Part shown: positions 1-10,802 of the stretch, in pieces
How positions within the stretch are numbered: position 1 is the stretch's first letter
Layout: every line of letters starts with the position of its first letter
Assembly: GCA_001725945.1 (NCBI GenBank)
Contig: LRMT01000059.1
Span: 1 to 64,000, forward strand
Direction: 5' to 3'
Origin: Cupriavidus sp. UYMMa02A
GTDB lineage: Bacteria; Pseudomonadota; Gammaproteobacteria; Burkholderiales; Burkholderiaceae
DNA: 64,000 bases
Translations under genes and position numbers: made by a program
The notes under the pieces: model-generated
Databases searched by the model: none
Seen by the model: the letters and a program-made list of their open reading frames with translations, nothing else
Told to the model about the DNA's origin: nothing

Positions 1-49
1 GTCTCGCCAAGAAGAAGCAAGAAAGGCGACCCCGTGATCGGCGAAACCC

Positions 50-172
50 CCTCGCGCTGAGCCAGCTCCGCGGCGCTTGCGCAAAACTCGCAGCCTGAAC
101 GGCCGCTCAGACAATGCGCAAGCTTGTCCGGGGCCATGCCCCGGACGACCGCGGAGCTGGCTCAGCGCGAGG
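50..172. repeat. Nested inverted repeat, cloverleaf-like
   Basis: A perfect 24-bp inverted repeat (50-73 with 149-172) encloses two further perfect 9-bp hairpins, 75-83 with 115-123 and 126-134 with 138-146. The whole element would fold as a three-way junction in single-stranded form. No coding potential is convincing here. It lies downstream of the minus-strand molybdenum hydroxylase genes. It may be a REP/MITE-like element or a transcription end signal; the rest of 1-261 holds nothing else that I can identify. Confidence 0.75.
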
Positions 173-261
173 CGCGCTCAAGGGGAGAGAACAACCAAAC
201 CGTCGCGGTTCAGGTGGCGTTGGCTGCGGTTGCTTTCTCCCTTGATCGGCACCTCTTTGCT

Positions 262-1056
262 CTACCCCGCTGCCTCTACAGCTCTTGCCGCTAGCACCGG
301 GATCAGATGTGCACGGTACTCGGCGGATGCGTGCAGGTCAGCGTTCAGCCTCGACGGATCTACCTTGACCGCCTTCGCTGCCGCCGGCGTGAAGCTGGCC
401 GACAGCGCCTGTTCCAGCGGCTGGCAGCGGAATACGCTGTCGGCCGCGCCGGTGACGGCGACGCGCACGTTGCCACCCGTGCGCGCGACCATCACGCCGA
501 CCAGCGCGAAGCGCGAGGCCGGGTTGCGGAACTTGATGTAGGCGGCTTTCTCGGGCACCGGGAAGCGCACGGCGGTGATCAGTTCGTCGGGCTCGAGCGC
601 GGTCTCGTACAAGCCCTTGAAGAAATCATCGGCGGCGATGGTGCGGCGGTCGGTGACTACGGTGGCGTTCAGGCCCAGGACGGCGGCCGGGTAGCACGCG
701 GCGGGGTCGTCATTGGCGAGCGAGCCGCCAATGGTGCCCATCGCGCGGACCTGGCGGTCGCCGATGCCTTCGGCCAGCGCGGCCAGCGCGGGAATGCGCT
801 GGCGCACGTCGGCGTTGGCGGCGACGTCCGCGTGGCGCGCGGCGGCGCCGATGACGACTTCGTTGCCTTCGATGCGGATGTCGGCCATGCCGGGAATGCG
901 CGCCACGTCGATGAGCGTGGATGGCGAGGCGAGGCGCAGCTTCATGGCAGCCAGCAGACTCTGGCCGCCGGCCAGGAACTTGGCGTCCGGGTCGGCCTTG
1001 AGCTTCGCGACGGCCGCCTTGGCATCCGCTGCACGTTCAAACTGGAATGCGTACAT
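262..1056 (-). CDS. Molybdenum hydroxylase, FAD-binding medium subunit (CoxM/CutM family)
   Basis: This is the 264-residue FAD subunit of a xanthine-dehydrogenase-family enzyme. It passes electrons from the molybdenum centre, via the Fe-S subunit, to FAD. The two FAD pyrophosphate-binding loops are visible: AGGQS at residues 29-33 and [13 protein letters not shown] at 108-120. A CO-dehydrogenase flavoprotein C-terminal domain follows. The length is normal and the frame is intact. It is the last gene of a small-large-medium (S-L-M) set on the minus strand, 30 bp after the large subunit. The substrate cannot be read from this subunit. Confidence 0.93.
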   Translation of the reverse strand: MYAFQFERAADAKAAVAKLKADPDAKFLAGGQSLLAAMKLRLASPSTLIDVARIPGMADIRIEGNEVVIGAAARHADVAANADVRQRIPALAALAEGIGDRQVRAMGTIGGSLANDDPAACYPAAVLGLNATVVTDRRTIAADDFFKGLYETALEPDELITAVRFPVPEKAAYIKFRNPASRFALVGVMVARTGGNVRVAVTGAADSVFRCQPLEQALSASFTPAAAKAVKVDPSRLNADLHASAEYRAHLIPVLAARAVEAAG

Positions 1057-1086
1057 GTCGGTTTCCTTTCTGGTTCGTCAGCGGGC

Positions 1087-3459
1087 TCAGGGCTTGGCGG
1101 CCTGCATGGCCTGCCACACACGGTGCGGCGTCGCAGGCATCTGCAGGTCCTTTACGCCGAGTGGCGACAGCGCATCGACCAGCGCATTGATGAAGGCCGG
1201 CGGCGAGCCGATGGCGCCAGCTTCGCCGCAGCCCTTCACGCCGAGCGGGTTGTGCGTGCACGGCGTGCCCTTGGCGGTTTCCACGGTGAAGTCGGGCAGG
1301 TCGGCGGCGCGCGGCATGGCGTAGTCCATGTACGAGCCGGTCAGCAACTGGCCGCTGTCGCTGTCGTAGATGCACTGCTCGAGCATGGCCTGGCCAAGGC
1401 CCTGGCCGATGCCGCCATGCACCTGGCCTTCGACGATCATCGGGTTGATGATGTTGCCGAAGTCGTCGACCGCGGTGAACTTCACCACCTGCGACTCGCC
1501 GGTTTCCGGGTCGACCTCTACCTCGCAGACGTAGGGCCCGACGGTAGGTGAAGTTGGTCGGGTCGTAGAACGCGTTTCGTTCAGGCCCGGCTCCAGCTTG
1601 TCGAGCGGATAGTTGTGCGGCACGTAGGCGGTCAGCGCGACTTCGCCGAAGGTCTTGGTGCGGTCGGTGCCGGCCACGCGGAATACGCCATTGCTGAATT
1701 CGATGTCGGCGTCGGACGCCTCCAGCAAATGCGCGGCGATTTTCTTGGCCTTGGCCTCGATCTTGTCGAGCGCCTTCATGATCGCCGAGCCGCCCACCGC
1801 AAGCGAGCGCGAGCCGTAGGTACCCATGCCGAACGGCACGCGGCCCGTGTCGCCATGCACGATCTCGACCGATTCGAGCGCAATGCCGAGCCGGTCCGCC
1901 ACGATCTGCGCGAACGTCGTCTCGTGGCCCTGGCCATGGCTGTGCGATCCCGTGAACACGGTGACGGTGCCGGTCGGGTGCACGCGGATCTCGCCGACCT
2001 CGAACAGGCCCGCGCGTGCGCCCAATGCGCCGGCGATGTTCGATGGCGCCAGGCCGCAGGCCTCGATGTAGCAGGAATAGCCGAGACCGCGCAGCTTGCC
2101 GCGCTGCTTTGCTTCATCGCGGCGGGCCGGGAAGCCCTTCACGTCGGCGAGTTCCTGCGCGCGCGCGAGGCAGGGCTCGTAGTCGCCGGTGTCATAGGTC
2201 AGGCCTACCGGCGTGGCGTACGGGAACTGGCGGATGAAGTTCTTGCGGCGCAGCTCTGCAGGGTCGGTCTTCAGTTCGTGCGCGGCGGCTTCCACCAGCC
2301 GCTCGACCACGTACGTGGCCTCGGGCCGGCCGGCACCGCGGTAGGCATCCACTGGCGCAGTGTTGGTGAACACGGCCTTTACTTCGGCGTAGATGGCCGG
2401 CGTGGCGTACTGCCCGGCCAGCAGCGTCGCGTACAGAATGGTCGGCACGCTGCTCGCGAACGTCGACAGGTACGCGCCCATGTTCGCGGTGGTGTGCACA
2501 CGCATGGCCAGGAACTTGCCGTCGCTGTCCAGCGCGAGCTCGGCCTTGGTCACGTGGTCGCGGCCATGGGCGTCGGTCAGGAAGGACTCCGAACGCTCGG
2601 CCGTCCACTTGATCGGCCGGCCGACCTTCTTCGAGGCCCAGGTCAGCGCCACGTCTTCCGGGTACAGGAAGATCTTGGAGCCGAAGCCGCCGCCGACATC
2701 GGGCGCGATGATGCGCAGCCGCGATTCCGGCAACCCCAGCACGAAGGCGCCCATCAGCAGGCGCTCGACGTGCGGGTTCTGGTTGGCCACGTAGACCGTG
2801 TAGCTGTCGTCCTGGCGCGCGTAGCTGGCGTTGACGGCGCGCGGTTCGATGGCGTTGGGGATCAGCCGGTTGTTGACGATCTCCAGCGTGGTCACGTGCG
2901 CGGCTTTGGCAAAGGCGGCGTCGGTCGCGGCCTTGTCGCCGTGGCCCCAGGTGTAGCAGGTGTTGGCCGGCACGTCGTCATGCACGAGCGTCGTGGCCGC
3001 CGCCGCGTCGGCGGCATTGACCACGGCGGGCAGCTCTTCGTAGTCGACCTCGACTTTCTCGGCGGCGTCCTTGGCCTGCATCAGCGTCTCGGCCACCACC
3101 AGCGCCACCTGGTCGCCGACATGGCGAGCCTTGCCCTGCGCGATGACGGGGTGCGGCGGCTCCTTCATCGGCGTGCCGTCGATGCTGTGGATCAGCCAGC
3201 CGCACGGCAATCCGCCCACCTTGTCGGCGGCCATGTCGTCGCCGGTCAGCACGGCGATCACGCCGGGCGAGGCCAGCGCGGCGCTCTTGTCGATCGACTT
3301 GATGCGCGCATGCGCGTGCGGCGAGCGCACGAAGCAGCCGTAGCTCTGCTGCGGCAGCACGATATCGTCGGTGTATTGGCCGTTGCCGGTCAGGAAGCGG
3401 AAGTCTTCCTTGCGCTTGACCGGCGTGCCGACGAACTTTTGCGATTCGGGTGCGTTCAT
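1087..3459 (-). CDS. Molybdenum hydroxylase, molybdopterin-binding large subunit, form II
   Basis: This is the 790-residue catalytic subunit that binds molybdopterin cytosine dinucleotide. Visible motifs are VGGGFGSK (Mo-cofactor loop) and the active-site loop AYRGAGR. The latter is the form II signature; true CO dehydrogenases carry AYRCSFR, so CO oxidation is unlikely. I chose ATG 3459 (MNAPESQKF) because the 47 codons upstream are family-unlike and overlap the small-subunit gene. Between about 1536 and 1575 three single-base losses put roughly 14 residues out of frame; restoring them gives the expected run from NETAFYDP to a YPSGPYV-type segment. The open frame is otherwise full length. 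Substrates of form II relatives include purines, aldehydes and N-heterocycles. Confidence 0.92.
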   Translation of the reverse strand: MNAPESQKFVGTPVKRKEDFRFLTGNGQYTDDIVLPQQSYGCFVRSPHAHARIKSIDKSAALASPGVIAVLTGDDMAADKVGGLPCGWLIHSIDGTPMKEPPHPVIAQGKARHVGDQVALVVAETLMQAKDAAEKVEVDYEELPAVVNAADAAAATTLVHDDVPANTCYTWGHGDKAATDAAFAKAAHVTTLEIVNNRLIPNAIEPRAVNASYARQDDSYTVYVANQNPHVERLLMGAFVLGLPESRLRIIAPDVGGGFGSKIFLYPEDVALTWASKKVGRPIKWTAERSESFLTDAHGRDHVTKAELALDSDGKFLAMRVHTTANMGAYLSTFASSVPTILYATLLAGQYATPAIYAEVKAVFTNTAPVDAYRGAGRPEATYVVERLVEAAAHELKTDPAELRRKNFIRQFPYATPVGLTYDTGDYEPCLARAQELADVKGFPARRDEAKQRGKLRGLGYSCYIEACGLAPSNIAGALGARAGLFEVGEIRVHPTGTVTVFTGSHSHGQGHETTFAQIVADRLGIALESVEIVHGDTGRVPFGMGTYGSRSLAVGGSAIMKALDKIEAKAKKIAAHLLEASDADIEFSNGVFRVAGTDRTKTFGEVALTAYVPHNYPLDKLEPGLNETRSTTRPTSPTVGPYVCEVEVDPETGESQVVKFTAVDDFGNIINPMIVEGQVHGGIGQGLGQAMLEQCIYDSDSGQLLTGSYMDYAMPRAADLPDFTVETAKGTPCTHNPLGVKGCGEAGAIGSPPAFINALVDALSPLGVKDLQMPATPHRVWQAMQAAKP

Positions 3460-3472
3460 GGCTGGGCCTCCC

Positions 3473-3982
3473 TTACTCGGCGCTCGCGGCGGTGCCCGCG
3501 TGCATGGCTGCCTGGCCTTGCTGCACGGCCTTGACGATGTTGTGGTACCCCGTGCAGCGGCACAGGTTGCCTTCGAGCTGCTGGCGGATCGTCGTGGCAT
3601 CGGCGTCCGGCCGGGCGGTCACGAGCGCGGTAGCCGCCATGACCATGCCGGGCGTGCAGAAGCCGCATTGCAGGCCGTGGCATTCGCGGAAGGCTTCCTG
3701 CATCGGATGCATGGCCGGCGACCCATTGCCGACGCGTATCCCGGCGAGTCCCTCGATGGTGGTGACCTGAGCCCCATCGGCCTGCACGGCTAGGATGTTG
3801 CACGACTTGACCGCGCGCCCGTCCAGATGGATCGTGCAGGCGCCGCACTGCGCGGTATCGCAGCCGACATGCGTGCCGGTCAGCCGAAGCTGTTCGCGCA
3901 GGAACTGGACGAGTAGGGTGTTGGGTTCTACCTGCGCGTCAACGGCCTTGCCATTGACCGTCAGGCGGATCGGAATCGGCAT
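3473..3982 (-). CDS. Molybdenum hydroxylase, 2Fe-2S small subunit (CoxS family)
   Basis: This 169-residue electron-transfer subunit carries two [2Fe-2S] clusters. The plant-ferredoxin-type cluster uses Cys41, Cys46, Cys49 and Cys61 (CDTAQCGAC). The alpha-helical cluster uses Cys106, Cys109, Cys141 and Cys143 (CGFCTPG and CRCTGY). I chose the ATG at 3982 (MPIPIRL) because a GGAGA sits about 8 bases upstream; a second ATG four codons earlier is possible. It is the first gene of the S-L-M set, 13 bp before the large subunit. No MoCo-insertion chaperone such as CoxD/CoxF or XdhC is in the window. Confidence 0.95.
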   Translation of the reverse strand: MPIPIRLTVNGKAVDAQVEPNTLLVQFLREQLRLTGTHVGCDTAQCGACTIHLDGRAVKSCNILAVQADGAQVTTIEGLAGIRVGNGSPAMHPMQEAFRECHGLQCGFCTPGMVMAATALVTARPDADATTIRQQLEGNLCRCTGYHNIVKAVQQGQAAMHAGTAASAE

Positions 3983-4291
3983 GCTTGTCTCCATGTGGGG
4001 TGGACGCGCATGACCAATTCCCAGAAACCCGAAAGAACAGCGCGGGACTGGCCACGACGCGGTACTGCCGTTTGCCACGGCTATTTCGTGATATTGGTGC
4101 TGCCGGTGCTGCCCACGGCGGCGGCCGTGCGGGAGGGAAACCCCCGGCGACCAGCGAACGTTTGGCCGCGACGGGCTCTAACAGTTAATCACAAATCGCC
4201 GGGCGGTGCCATGCGGGTTGGCCGTGCCCCGAAAGGAGGGCGGCTAGAATGCTTAGGCCGCCATGGCATCTCCAGATACCCGGCCCCCCAC
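3983..4291. other. Divergent intergenic region
   Basis: About 310 bp separate the minus-strand hydroxylase genes from the plus-strand YqaA gene. It must carry promoters for both. A TAGAAT-like hexamer at 4244-4249 could serve the YqaA gene, but I see no convincing -35. No ORF here looks real and no strong hairpin is evident. Confidence 0.4.
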
Positions 4292-4870
4292 ATGGAAGCC
4301 TTCTTCGACTGGCTGTTCGAGACCGTTGCCCTCCCGAAAGTGGGGCTGCCCGCGATCTTCGTCGTCAGCCTGGTCTCGGCCACGCTGCTGCCGCTGGGGT
4401 CGGAGCCGGCGGTGTTTGGCTACATCAAGCTCAATCCCCATATGTTCTGGCCAGCGGTGCTGGTGGCCACGCTGGGTAACACCGCAGGGGGCGCCATCGA
4501 CTGGTGGCTCGGCTACGCGGCCAAGCTGGCGCTGGTGCGTTACCGCAAGCGGCGCCAGATGCGCGAGCATGAACAGGAGCACCTGGAGCACCGTCGGCAT
4601 GTGCGCAAGCCCACCAAGCCGAAACTCGACGCGCGTTACTTCCACTGGATGAAGCGGCTGGGCCCGCCGACGCTGCTGGTGTCGTGGCTGCCTGCCATTG
4701 GTGATCCGCTGTGCACATTGGCGGGCTGGCTGCGGTTGTCGTTCTGGCCCAGCCTTGCCTATATGGCAGTTGGCAAATTCCTGCGATACCTGGCAATGAC
4801 AGCCAGTCTGCTGTGGGTTCCGGACAGTTTTTGGCACAACATTGCCGAAGTCCTCAGAAGCTGGTTCTGA
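4292..4870 (+). CDS. YqaA family inner-membrane protein
   Basis: This is a 192-residue membrane protein of the YqaA branch of the DedA/SNARE-associated superfamily. Hydrophobic segments flank a charged cytoplasmic stretch rich in Arg, Glu and His (about residues 85-115). The GNTAGGAIDWWLG loop and the late WLPAIGDPLC motif are typical of YqaA proteins. I start at ATG 4292 (MEAFFDWLFE); a longer open frame upstream is not family-like. Biochemical function of YqaA proteins is not established. It lies 158 bp before the large oxidoreductase gene on the same strand. Confidence 0.88.
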   Translation: MEAFFDWLFETVALPKVGLPAIFVVSLVSATLLPLGSEPAVFGYIKLNPHMFWPAVLVATLGNTAGGAIDWWLGYAAKLALVRYRKRRQMREHEQEHLEHRRHVRKPTKPKLDARYFHWMKRLGPPTLLVSWLPAIGDPLCTLAGWLRLSFWPSLAYMAVGKFLRYLAMTASLLWVPDSFWHNIAEVLRSWF

Positions 4871-5028
4871 AGCGTCGTGTGCTTGACGGCATACAAAGCC
4901 TTGCTAAACCCTTGTTCCGACACGGGTTGTGCCATGTTGCGGCGCGGCAAAACCGCGGCATGCAGTACAATCGCCCTTCAATGAACGATCGGCGCACTTA
5001 ATCAGTGCGCAGCAGGAAGCGGTCCCCC

Positions 5029-8000
5029 ATGAACGCCCCACTCGTGCTCGACGCCAAGCTCGCCGCGCAGGACGCCCCGCCGCGCCTGCGCGAAATTCCT
5101 TATAACTACACGTCCTTCTCGGACCGCGAGATTGTCATCCGGCTGCTCGGCGAAGAAGCCTGGCGCATCCTGGACGAGCTGCGCAGCGAACGCCGTACCG
5201 GCCGTTCGGCGCGCATGCTGTACGAAGTCCTCGGCGATATCTGGGTGGTGCGCCGCAACCCGTACCTGCAGGACGACCTGCTCGAGAACCCCAAGCGCCG
5301 CCAGATGCTGGTGAGCGCGCTGCACCACCGCCTGAGCGAGATCGAGAAGCGCCGCGCCGCCGACCGTGCCGTGCACGCCGAGCCGGCCGCCGAAGACCGG
5401 TCGCACCGCGTGGAGCAGCTCGTCGTGTTCGCCAAGCAGGCGGTCGAGGACTTCAAGAACGAATTCGCCGCCGCCTACGACCTGCGCAAGCGCGCGCAGC
5501 GCGTGCTGGGCCGCGTTACGCAGAAGGACAACATCAAGTTCGACGGCCTGTCGCGCGTCTCGCACGTGACCGACGCCACCGATTGGCGCGTCGAGTACCC
5601 GTTCGTGGTGCTGACGCCGGACACCGAGGAAGAGATCGCCGGCCTGGTCAAGGGCTGCTTCGAGCTCGGCCTGACCATCATCCCGCGCGGAGGCGGCACC
5701 GGTTACACCGGCGGCGCCGTGCCGCTGACGCCGATGAGCGCGGTCATCAACACCGAGAAGCTGGAACAGCTCGGCCTGGTCGAGCAAACCGACCTGCCGG
5801 GCGTGGCGCACAAGGTCGCGACGATCTTCTCGGGCGCCGGCGTGGTGACGCGCCGCGTGGCCGACGCCGCCGACAAGGCCGGCCTGGTGTTCGCGGTGGA
5901 TCCAACTTCGATCGACGCCTCGTGCATCGGCGGCAACGTGGCCATGAACGCTGGTGGCAAGAAGGCCGTGCTGTGGGGCACCGCGCTGGATAACCTCGCC
6001 TGGTGGCGCATGGTCGATCCCGAAGGCAACTGGCTCGAAGTCACGCGCCTGGACCATAACCTCGGCAAGATCCACGACGTGCCGGTCGCCACCTTCGAGC
6101 TGACGTGGTCCAACGGCAACCGTGCGCCGGGCGAGGAGGTGCTGCGCACCGAAACGCTGGCCATCGAAGGCCGCAAGTTCCGCAAGGAAGGCCTGGGCAA
6201 GGACGTTACCGACAAGTTCCTCGCGGGCCTGCCGGGCGTGCAGAAGGAAGGCTGCGACGGCATCATCACGAGCGCGCGCTGGATCCTGCACCGCATGCCG
6301 AAGTTCATCCGCACCGTGTGCCTGGAGTTCTTCGGCCAGGCGCGCGACGCGATTCCGAGCATCGTCGAAATCAAGGACTTCCTCGACGCGAGTCCAAGAC
6401 GCCGGGCGGCGCGATCCTCGCCGGCCTGGAGCACCTGGACGAGCGCTACCTTCGCGCGGTCGCTACGCCACCAAGAGCAAGCGCAACGCGTTTCCGAAGA
6501 TGGTGCTGATCGGCGATATCGTCGGCGACGATGAAGACGCCGTCGCGCGCGCCACCTCGGAAGTGATCCGCATGGCCAACGGCAAGAGCGGCGAGGGTTT
6601 CATCGCCGTCAGCCCCGAGGCACGCAAGAAGTTCTGGCTCGACCGTTCGCGCACCGCCGCCATCGCAAAGCACACCAACGCCTTCAAGATCAATGAGGAC
6701 GTGGTGATCCCGCTGCCGCGCATGGGCGAGTACACGGATGGCATCGAGCGCATCAATATCGAGCTGTCGATCAAGAACAAGCTCGCGCTGGTCGAGGCGC
6801 TGGAAGCGTTCTTTGCGCGCGGCAACCTGCCGCTGGGCCGCAGCGACGACGCCAACGAGATCCCGAGCGCCGAGCTGCTCGAAGACCGCGTGCAGCACGC
6901 GCTCACGCTGCTGCGCGAGATCCGCGCGCGCTGGCGCTATCTGCAGGACCATCTGGACACGCCGCTGGCTACCGCCAAGCGTCGCTGATCGGCCATGGCC
7001 TTGGTTTGCTGGGCCAGGCGTTCGACGCACGCCTTGTGCAGCAGCCGGACGCCACGGTGTTCCACCTGCTGCAGGACCGCACCATCCGCGTGTCCTGGAA
7101 GGGTGAAGTGCGCGCCGAGCTGCGCAAGATCTTCAATGGCGGCGAGTTCAAGCCGATCCTCGACGAGGCGCAGGCGATCCACAAGGAAGTGCTGCGCGGG
7201 CGCGTCTTCGTGGCGCTGCACATGCACGCCGGCGACGGCAACGTGCACACGAACATCCCGGTCAATTCGGACAACTACGACATGCTGCAGGACGCCCACC
7301 GCGCGGTGGCCCGCATCATGGACCTGGCGCGTTCGCTCGACGGCGTGATTTCGGGCGAGCACGGCATCGGCATCACCAAGCTCGAGTTCCTGACCGAGGA
7401 AGAGATCGGCGACTTCCGCAATTACAAGCAGAAGGTCGATCCGCAGGGCCGCTTCAACAAAGGCAAGCTGCTGCCGGGCGCGACCTGCGCAATGCCTACA
7501 CGCCATCGTTCGGCCTGATGGGGCATGAATCGCTGATCATGCAGCAGAGCGATATCGGCGCGATTGCCGACAGCGTCAAGGACTGCCTGCGCTGCGGCAA
7601 GTGCAAGCCGGTGTGCGCCACGCACGTGCCGCGCGCGAACCTGCTGTACAGCCCGCGCAACAAGATCCTCGCGACCTCGCTGCTGGTCGAGGCCTTCCTG
7701 TACGAGGAACAGACCCGCCGCGGCGTGTCGATCAAGCATTGGGACGAGTTCTCCGACGTGGCCGACCACTGCACGGTCTGCCACAAGTGCGCGACGCCGT
7801 GCCCAGTGAAGATCGACTTCGGCGATGTGTCGATGAACATGCGCAACCTGCTGCGCAAGATGGGGCAGAAGAAGTTCAACCCCGGCACCGCGGCGTCGAT
7901 GTTCTTCCTGAACGCCACCAACCCCGAGACCATCAACCTTACCCGCAAGGTCATGATCGACTGGGGCTACAAGGCGCAGCGCCTCGGCAACGAGGTGCTG

Positions 8001-8999
8001 AAGAAGTTCGCGAAAAAGCAGACCGCGCATCCGCCCGCCACGGTGGGCAAGCCGCCGGTGCGCGAGCAGGTGATCCACTTCATCAACAAGAAGATGCCGG
8101 GCAACCTGCCCAAGAAGACCGCACGCGCGCTGCTCGACATCGAGGACAACGAGATCGTGCCGATCATCCGCGACCCGAAGGCGACCACGCCGGAATCGGA
8201 AGCGGTGTTCTACTTCCCGGGCTGCGGCTCGGAGCGGCTGTTCTCGCAGGTCGGGCTGGCGACGCAGGCGATGCTGTGGCACGTCGGCGTGCAGACCGTG
8301 CTGCCGCCGGGCTACCTGTGCTGCGGCTATCCGCAGCGCGGCAGCGGCCAGTACGACAAGGCCGAGAAGATCGTCACCGACAACCGCGTGCTGTTCCACC
8401 GCGTGGCCAACACGCTGAACTACCTCGACATCAAGACCGTGGTGGTCAGCTGCGGCACCTGCTACGACCAGCTCGCCGGGTATGAATTCGAGAAGATCTT
8501 CCCGGGCTGCCGCATCGTCGACATCCACGAGTACCTGCTGGAAAAGGGCGTCAAGCTGGAAGGGGTGACGGGTACGCGCTACATGTACCACGATCCCTGC
8601 CACACTCCGATCAAGACCATGGACCCGACCAAGCTGGTCAACGACCTGATGGGCGGCAACACCGGGCTGGGCAAGATCGAGAAGAATGAGCGCTGCTGCG
8701 GGGAGTCGGGCACGCTGGCGGTGACGCGTCCGGATATCTCGACGCAGGTCCGCTTCCGCAAGGAAGAGGAAATGACCCGGGGCGCCGACAAGCTGCGCGC
8801 CGATGGCTTTACCGGCGACGTCAAGATCCTGACCAGCTGCCCGTCATGCCTGCAGGGGCTGTCGCGCTACAAGGAAGATGCTTCGGTCCAGGCCGATTAC
8901 ATCGTGATCGAGATGGCCCGGCTCCTGCTCGGTGAAAACTGGCTTCCGGATTACGTTGCCAGGGCCAACGCCGGCGGTATCGAGCGCGTGCTCGTCTGA
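5029..8999 (+). CDS. DUF3683 / FAD-linked oxidase / 4Fe-4S / CCG-domain oxidoreductase (four frameshifts)
   Basis: This is one very large D-lactate/glycolate-dehydrogenase-like protein of about 1,324 residues. An N-terminal DUF3683 region (about 10-110) precedes an FAD-binding_4 domain with GGGTGYTGG near residue 222. The FAD-oxidase C domain contains [11 protein letters not shown] near 777. A ferredoxin-type 2x[4Fe-4S] module follows ([11 protein letters not shown] near 853, [12 protein letters not shown] near 915), then two CCG cysteine-rich domains ([10 protein letters not shown] near 1099, CCGESG near 1223). The frame slips at about 6390, 6451, 6979 and 7480; four added bases give exactly 1,325 codons. 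In effect it fuses GlcD-like and GlcF-like parts in one chain. The substrate is probably a 2-hydroxy acid, by inference. Confidence 0.9.
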
Positions 9000-9017
9000 G
9001 TGTTGCTGACGTTCCGG

Positions 9018-10060
9018 TTACTGGTAGCTCATTGTGAAGGTCGCGTTGGCGACGGCCGACCCTGGCGTCACGGTGCCGGTGCGTACGTAGCGTGCCGCCA
9101 GCGGGATCGTCAGGTTGGCCGCGCCCGTGAGGGTGCCGACGTTGAACTGGTTCAGATTGCCGGCATTGGCGGAGTCCGGTCCGAAGCTCACCGGCGTGCC
9201 TTGATAGAGGATCTGGTAGGCGACGCCGCGAGCGCCCGACTTACTGGCGAGCGACAGATTGCTGCTGACGTTGCCGGGCTGCGTGGCGTCGGTGATGGTC
9301 ATTGTGACCGCGGTGGCCCCGGAACAACTGAGCGAGATATTGAAGCCGGTTTGCCCGGCTGTCGCGCCGGCGGCGCGCAAGGCCGAAGCGCTGATCGTCG
9401 GCATGTTCACCACCACTGACGTATTTTGTACCGTGCAGGCGGGCGCACGATATTGGTGCTGCCCGGCACTGCAAGCTGATTCACGTTCAGCGTGCCATAG
9501 CTGGCCTGGGCCAGCAGGCCCGGCAGCGTGATGATGCCCGGCATGACCGGACCCGTCACGATGAGTTGCAGCCGGTAGCGCCCCATCGGGCCGTAAGGCG
9601 TCGGGCTGGGGTTGGGAACGGACAGCGTGGCCGGTGGCGAGACCAGCGCCGCGCTGTCGATGGTGGGCGAGCCGGAGAGCCAGTTCGCCCAGGCTGTCTT
9701 GATGCCGATGCCGCTCACGGGCGTTTGGTAAACGTTGCTGTATCCCGGCACGGGAACCATCGGGCTCGCGTAGCCCCACTTCTGCACGATAGTGCCCTGG
9801 CAGACAATGCTGGTGGGCCCTGCCGTGACCCAGTTGGAATCGTACAGAATGCTGCCCACCGGGGTATTGCGGGGCACGCTGATCTGCACCGGCAATGAAA
9901 TGGTCGCGGTGCCAAGCCCACTGCCTGCGGCGAAGCTGCAATCGGCGGCTGCCGGCGCAGGCAGCCAAAGGGCCGGCAGCACGACTGCGCAGAACGCGAC
10001 AGGTAGGCGAAATGGCTTGCGGTGGCGGTTTCTGGAGTGGCCGGACATGGCTGCTGACAT
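9018..10060 (-). CDS. Fimbrial / spore-coat-U-type protein (one frameshift)
   Basis: This is an exported protein of roughly 347 residues with a signal peptide ending near PAPAAA before DCSFAAG. It has an N-terminal beta-rich domain and a C-terminal pilin-like domain with paired cysteines and a C-terminal strand ending TFTMSYQ. That tail is typical of chaperone-usher pilins and spore coat protein U domains. The frame slips near 9450; one added base joins the halves. The start is uncertain: ATG 10060 and ATG 10048 are both possible and no strong ribosome site is visible. No chaperone or usher gene is within the window, so it appears alone here. Confidence 0.75.
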
Positions 10061-10204
10061 TGACGACGGAGAACGAGCCAGTATTCCAGCCGGGGGAAGG
10101 TAATAAAATCGGACATTACTTAAAATGCCGGAATGCGGCGCATGTGGCCTACCGCCCCGGGCGCTACGCGTAGCCCGCCATTCAACATTTGACAAATTCG
10201 TTTC

Positions 10205-10638
10205 ATGAGCCGAATTCCCAACTGCGCCCTTTGCGAGCCGATGGCGGCGAACTGGTCTGGATGGGCGACCGTGCCCGGCTGATCCTGGTCGAACATGACC
10301 GCTTCCCCGGCTTTTGCCGCATCGTCTGGAATGACCACGTGGCCGAGCTGAGCGACCTGGACGAGGCCGACCAGGCCTGGCTGATGCGGCTGGTGGCGCG
10401 CGTGGAGCGGGTAGTGCGCGAGGTCATGACGCCGGACAAGGTCAATCTGGCCGCGTTCGGCAACATGGTGCCTCACCTGCACTGGCACATCATTCCGCGC
10501 TACCGCTGGGACACGCATTTCCCCGAGGCGATCTGGGCCGCGCCGCAGCGCGTGGCCGACACCGCGCGCGTGGCCGAACTGGTCAGCAGGTTGCCGGCGC
10601 TGCGTACTGCACTTTCCGCGCTTGACGCCGGGGACTGA
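10205..10638 (+). CDS. HIT family nucleotide hydrolase (one frameshift)
   Basis: This is a histidine-triad protein of about 144 residues. The HLHWHIIPR triad near its centre fits a nucleotidyl hydrolase or transferase acting on nucleoside phosphoramidates or dinucleoside polyphosphates. The start at ATG 10205 (MSRIPNCALCE) supplies the N-terminal CxxC typical of the family. The frame slips near 10233, where one added G leads into DGGELVW. Reading only the long uninterrupted frame would give a false N-terminus. It is 164 bp upstream of the ABC exporter gene. Confidence 0.88.
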
Positions 10639-10802
10639 CCGCCACGCCTCGCGCCCGGCGCCATGAGCTGGCATGCCGGCGCGGAACCCCCGGTTGCCTC
10701 GGCGCGTCTGAATCCTGTCGTCGATGCGGCCGTCGTCCGTGCCGCCGCCTACCCACAAGAACAAGTCCGCCGCGGCTGCGCTGCGGGCGAACCGTTGCCG
10801 CT

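Noticed and set aside
77..541. Open frame at the window start
   Set aside because: It runs through the cloverleaf repeat and antisense to the FAD subunit gene, with no recognisable product.
1615..3534. A 639-codon plus-strand open frame over the molybdenum hydroxylase large subunit
   Set aside because: Shadow of the minus-strand gene, which has clear motifs.
262..3982. Carbon monoxide dehydrogenase
   Set aside because: The large subunit carries AYRGAGR rather than the AYRCSFR of true CO dehydrogenases.
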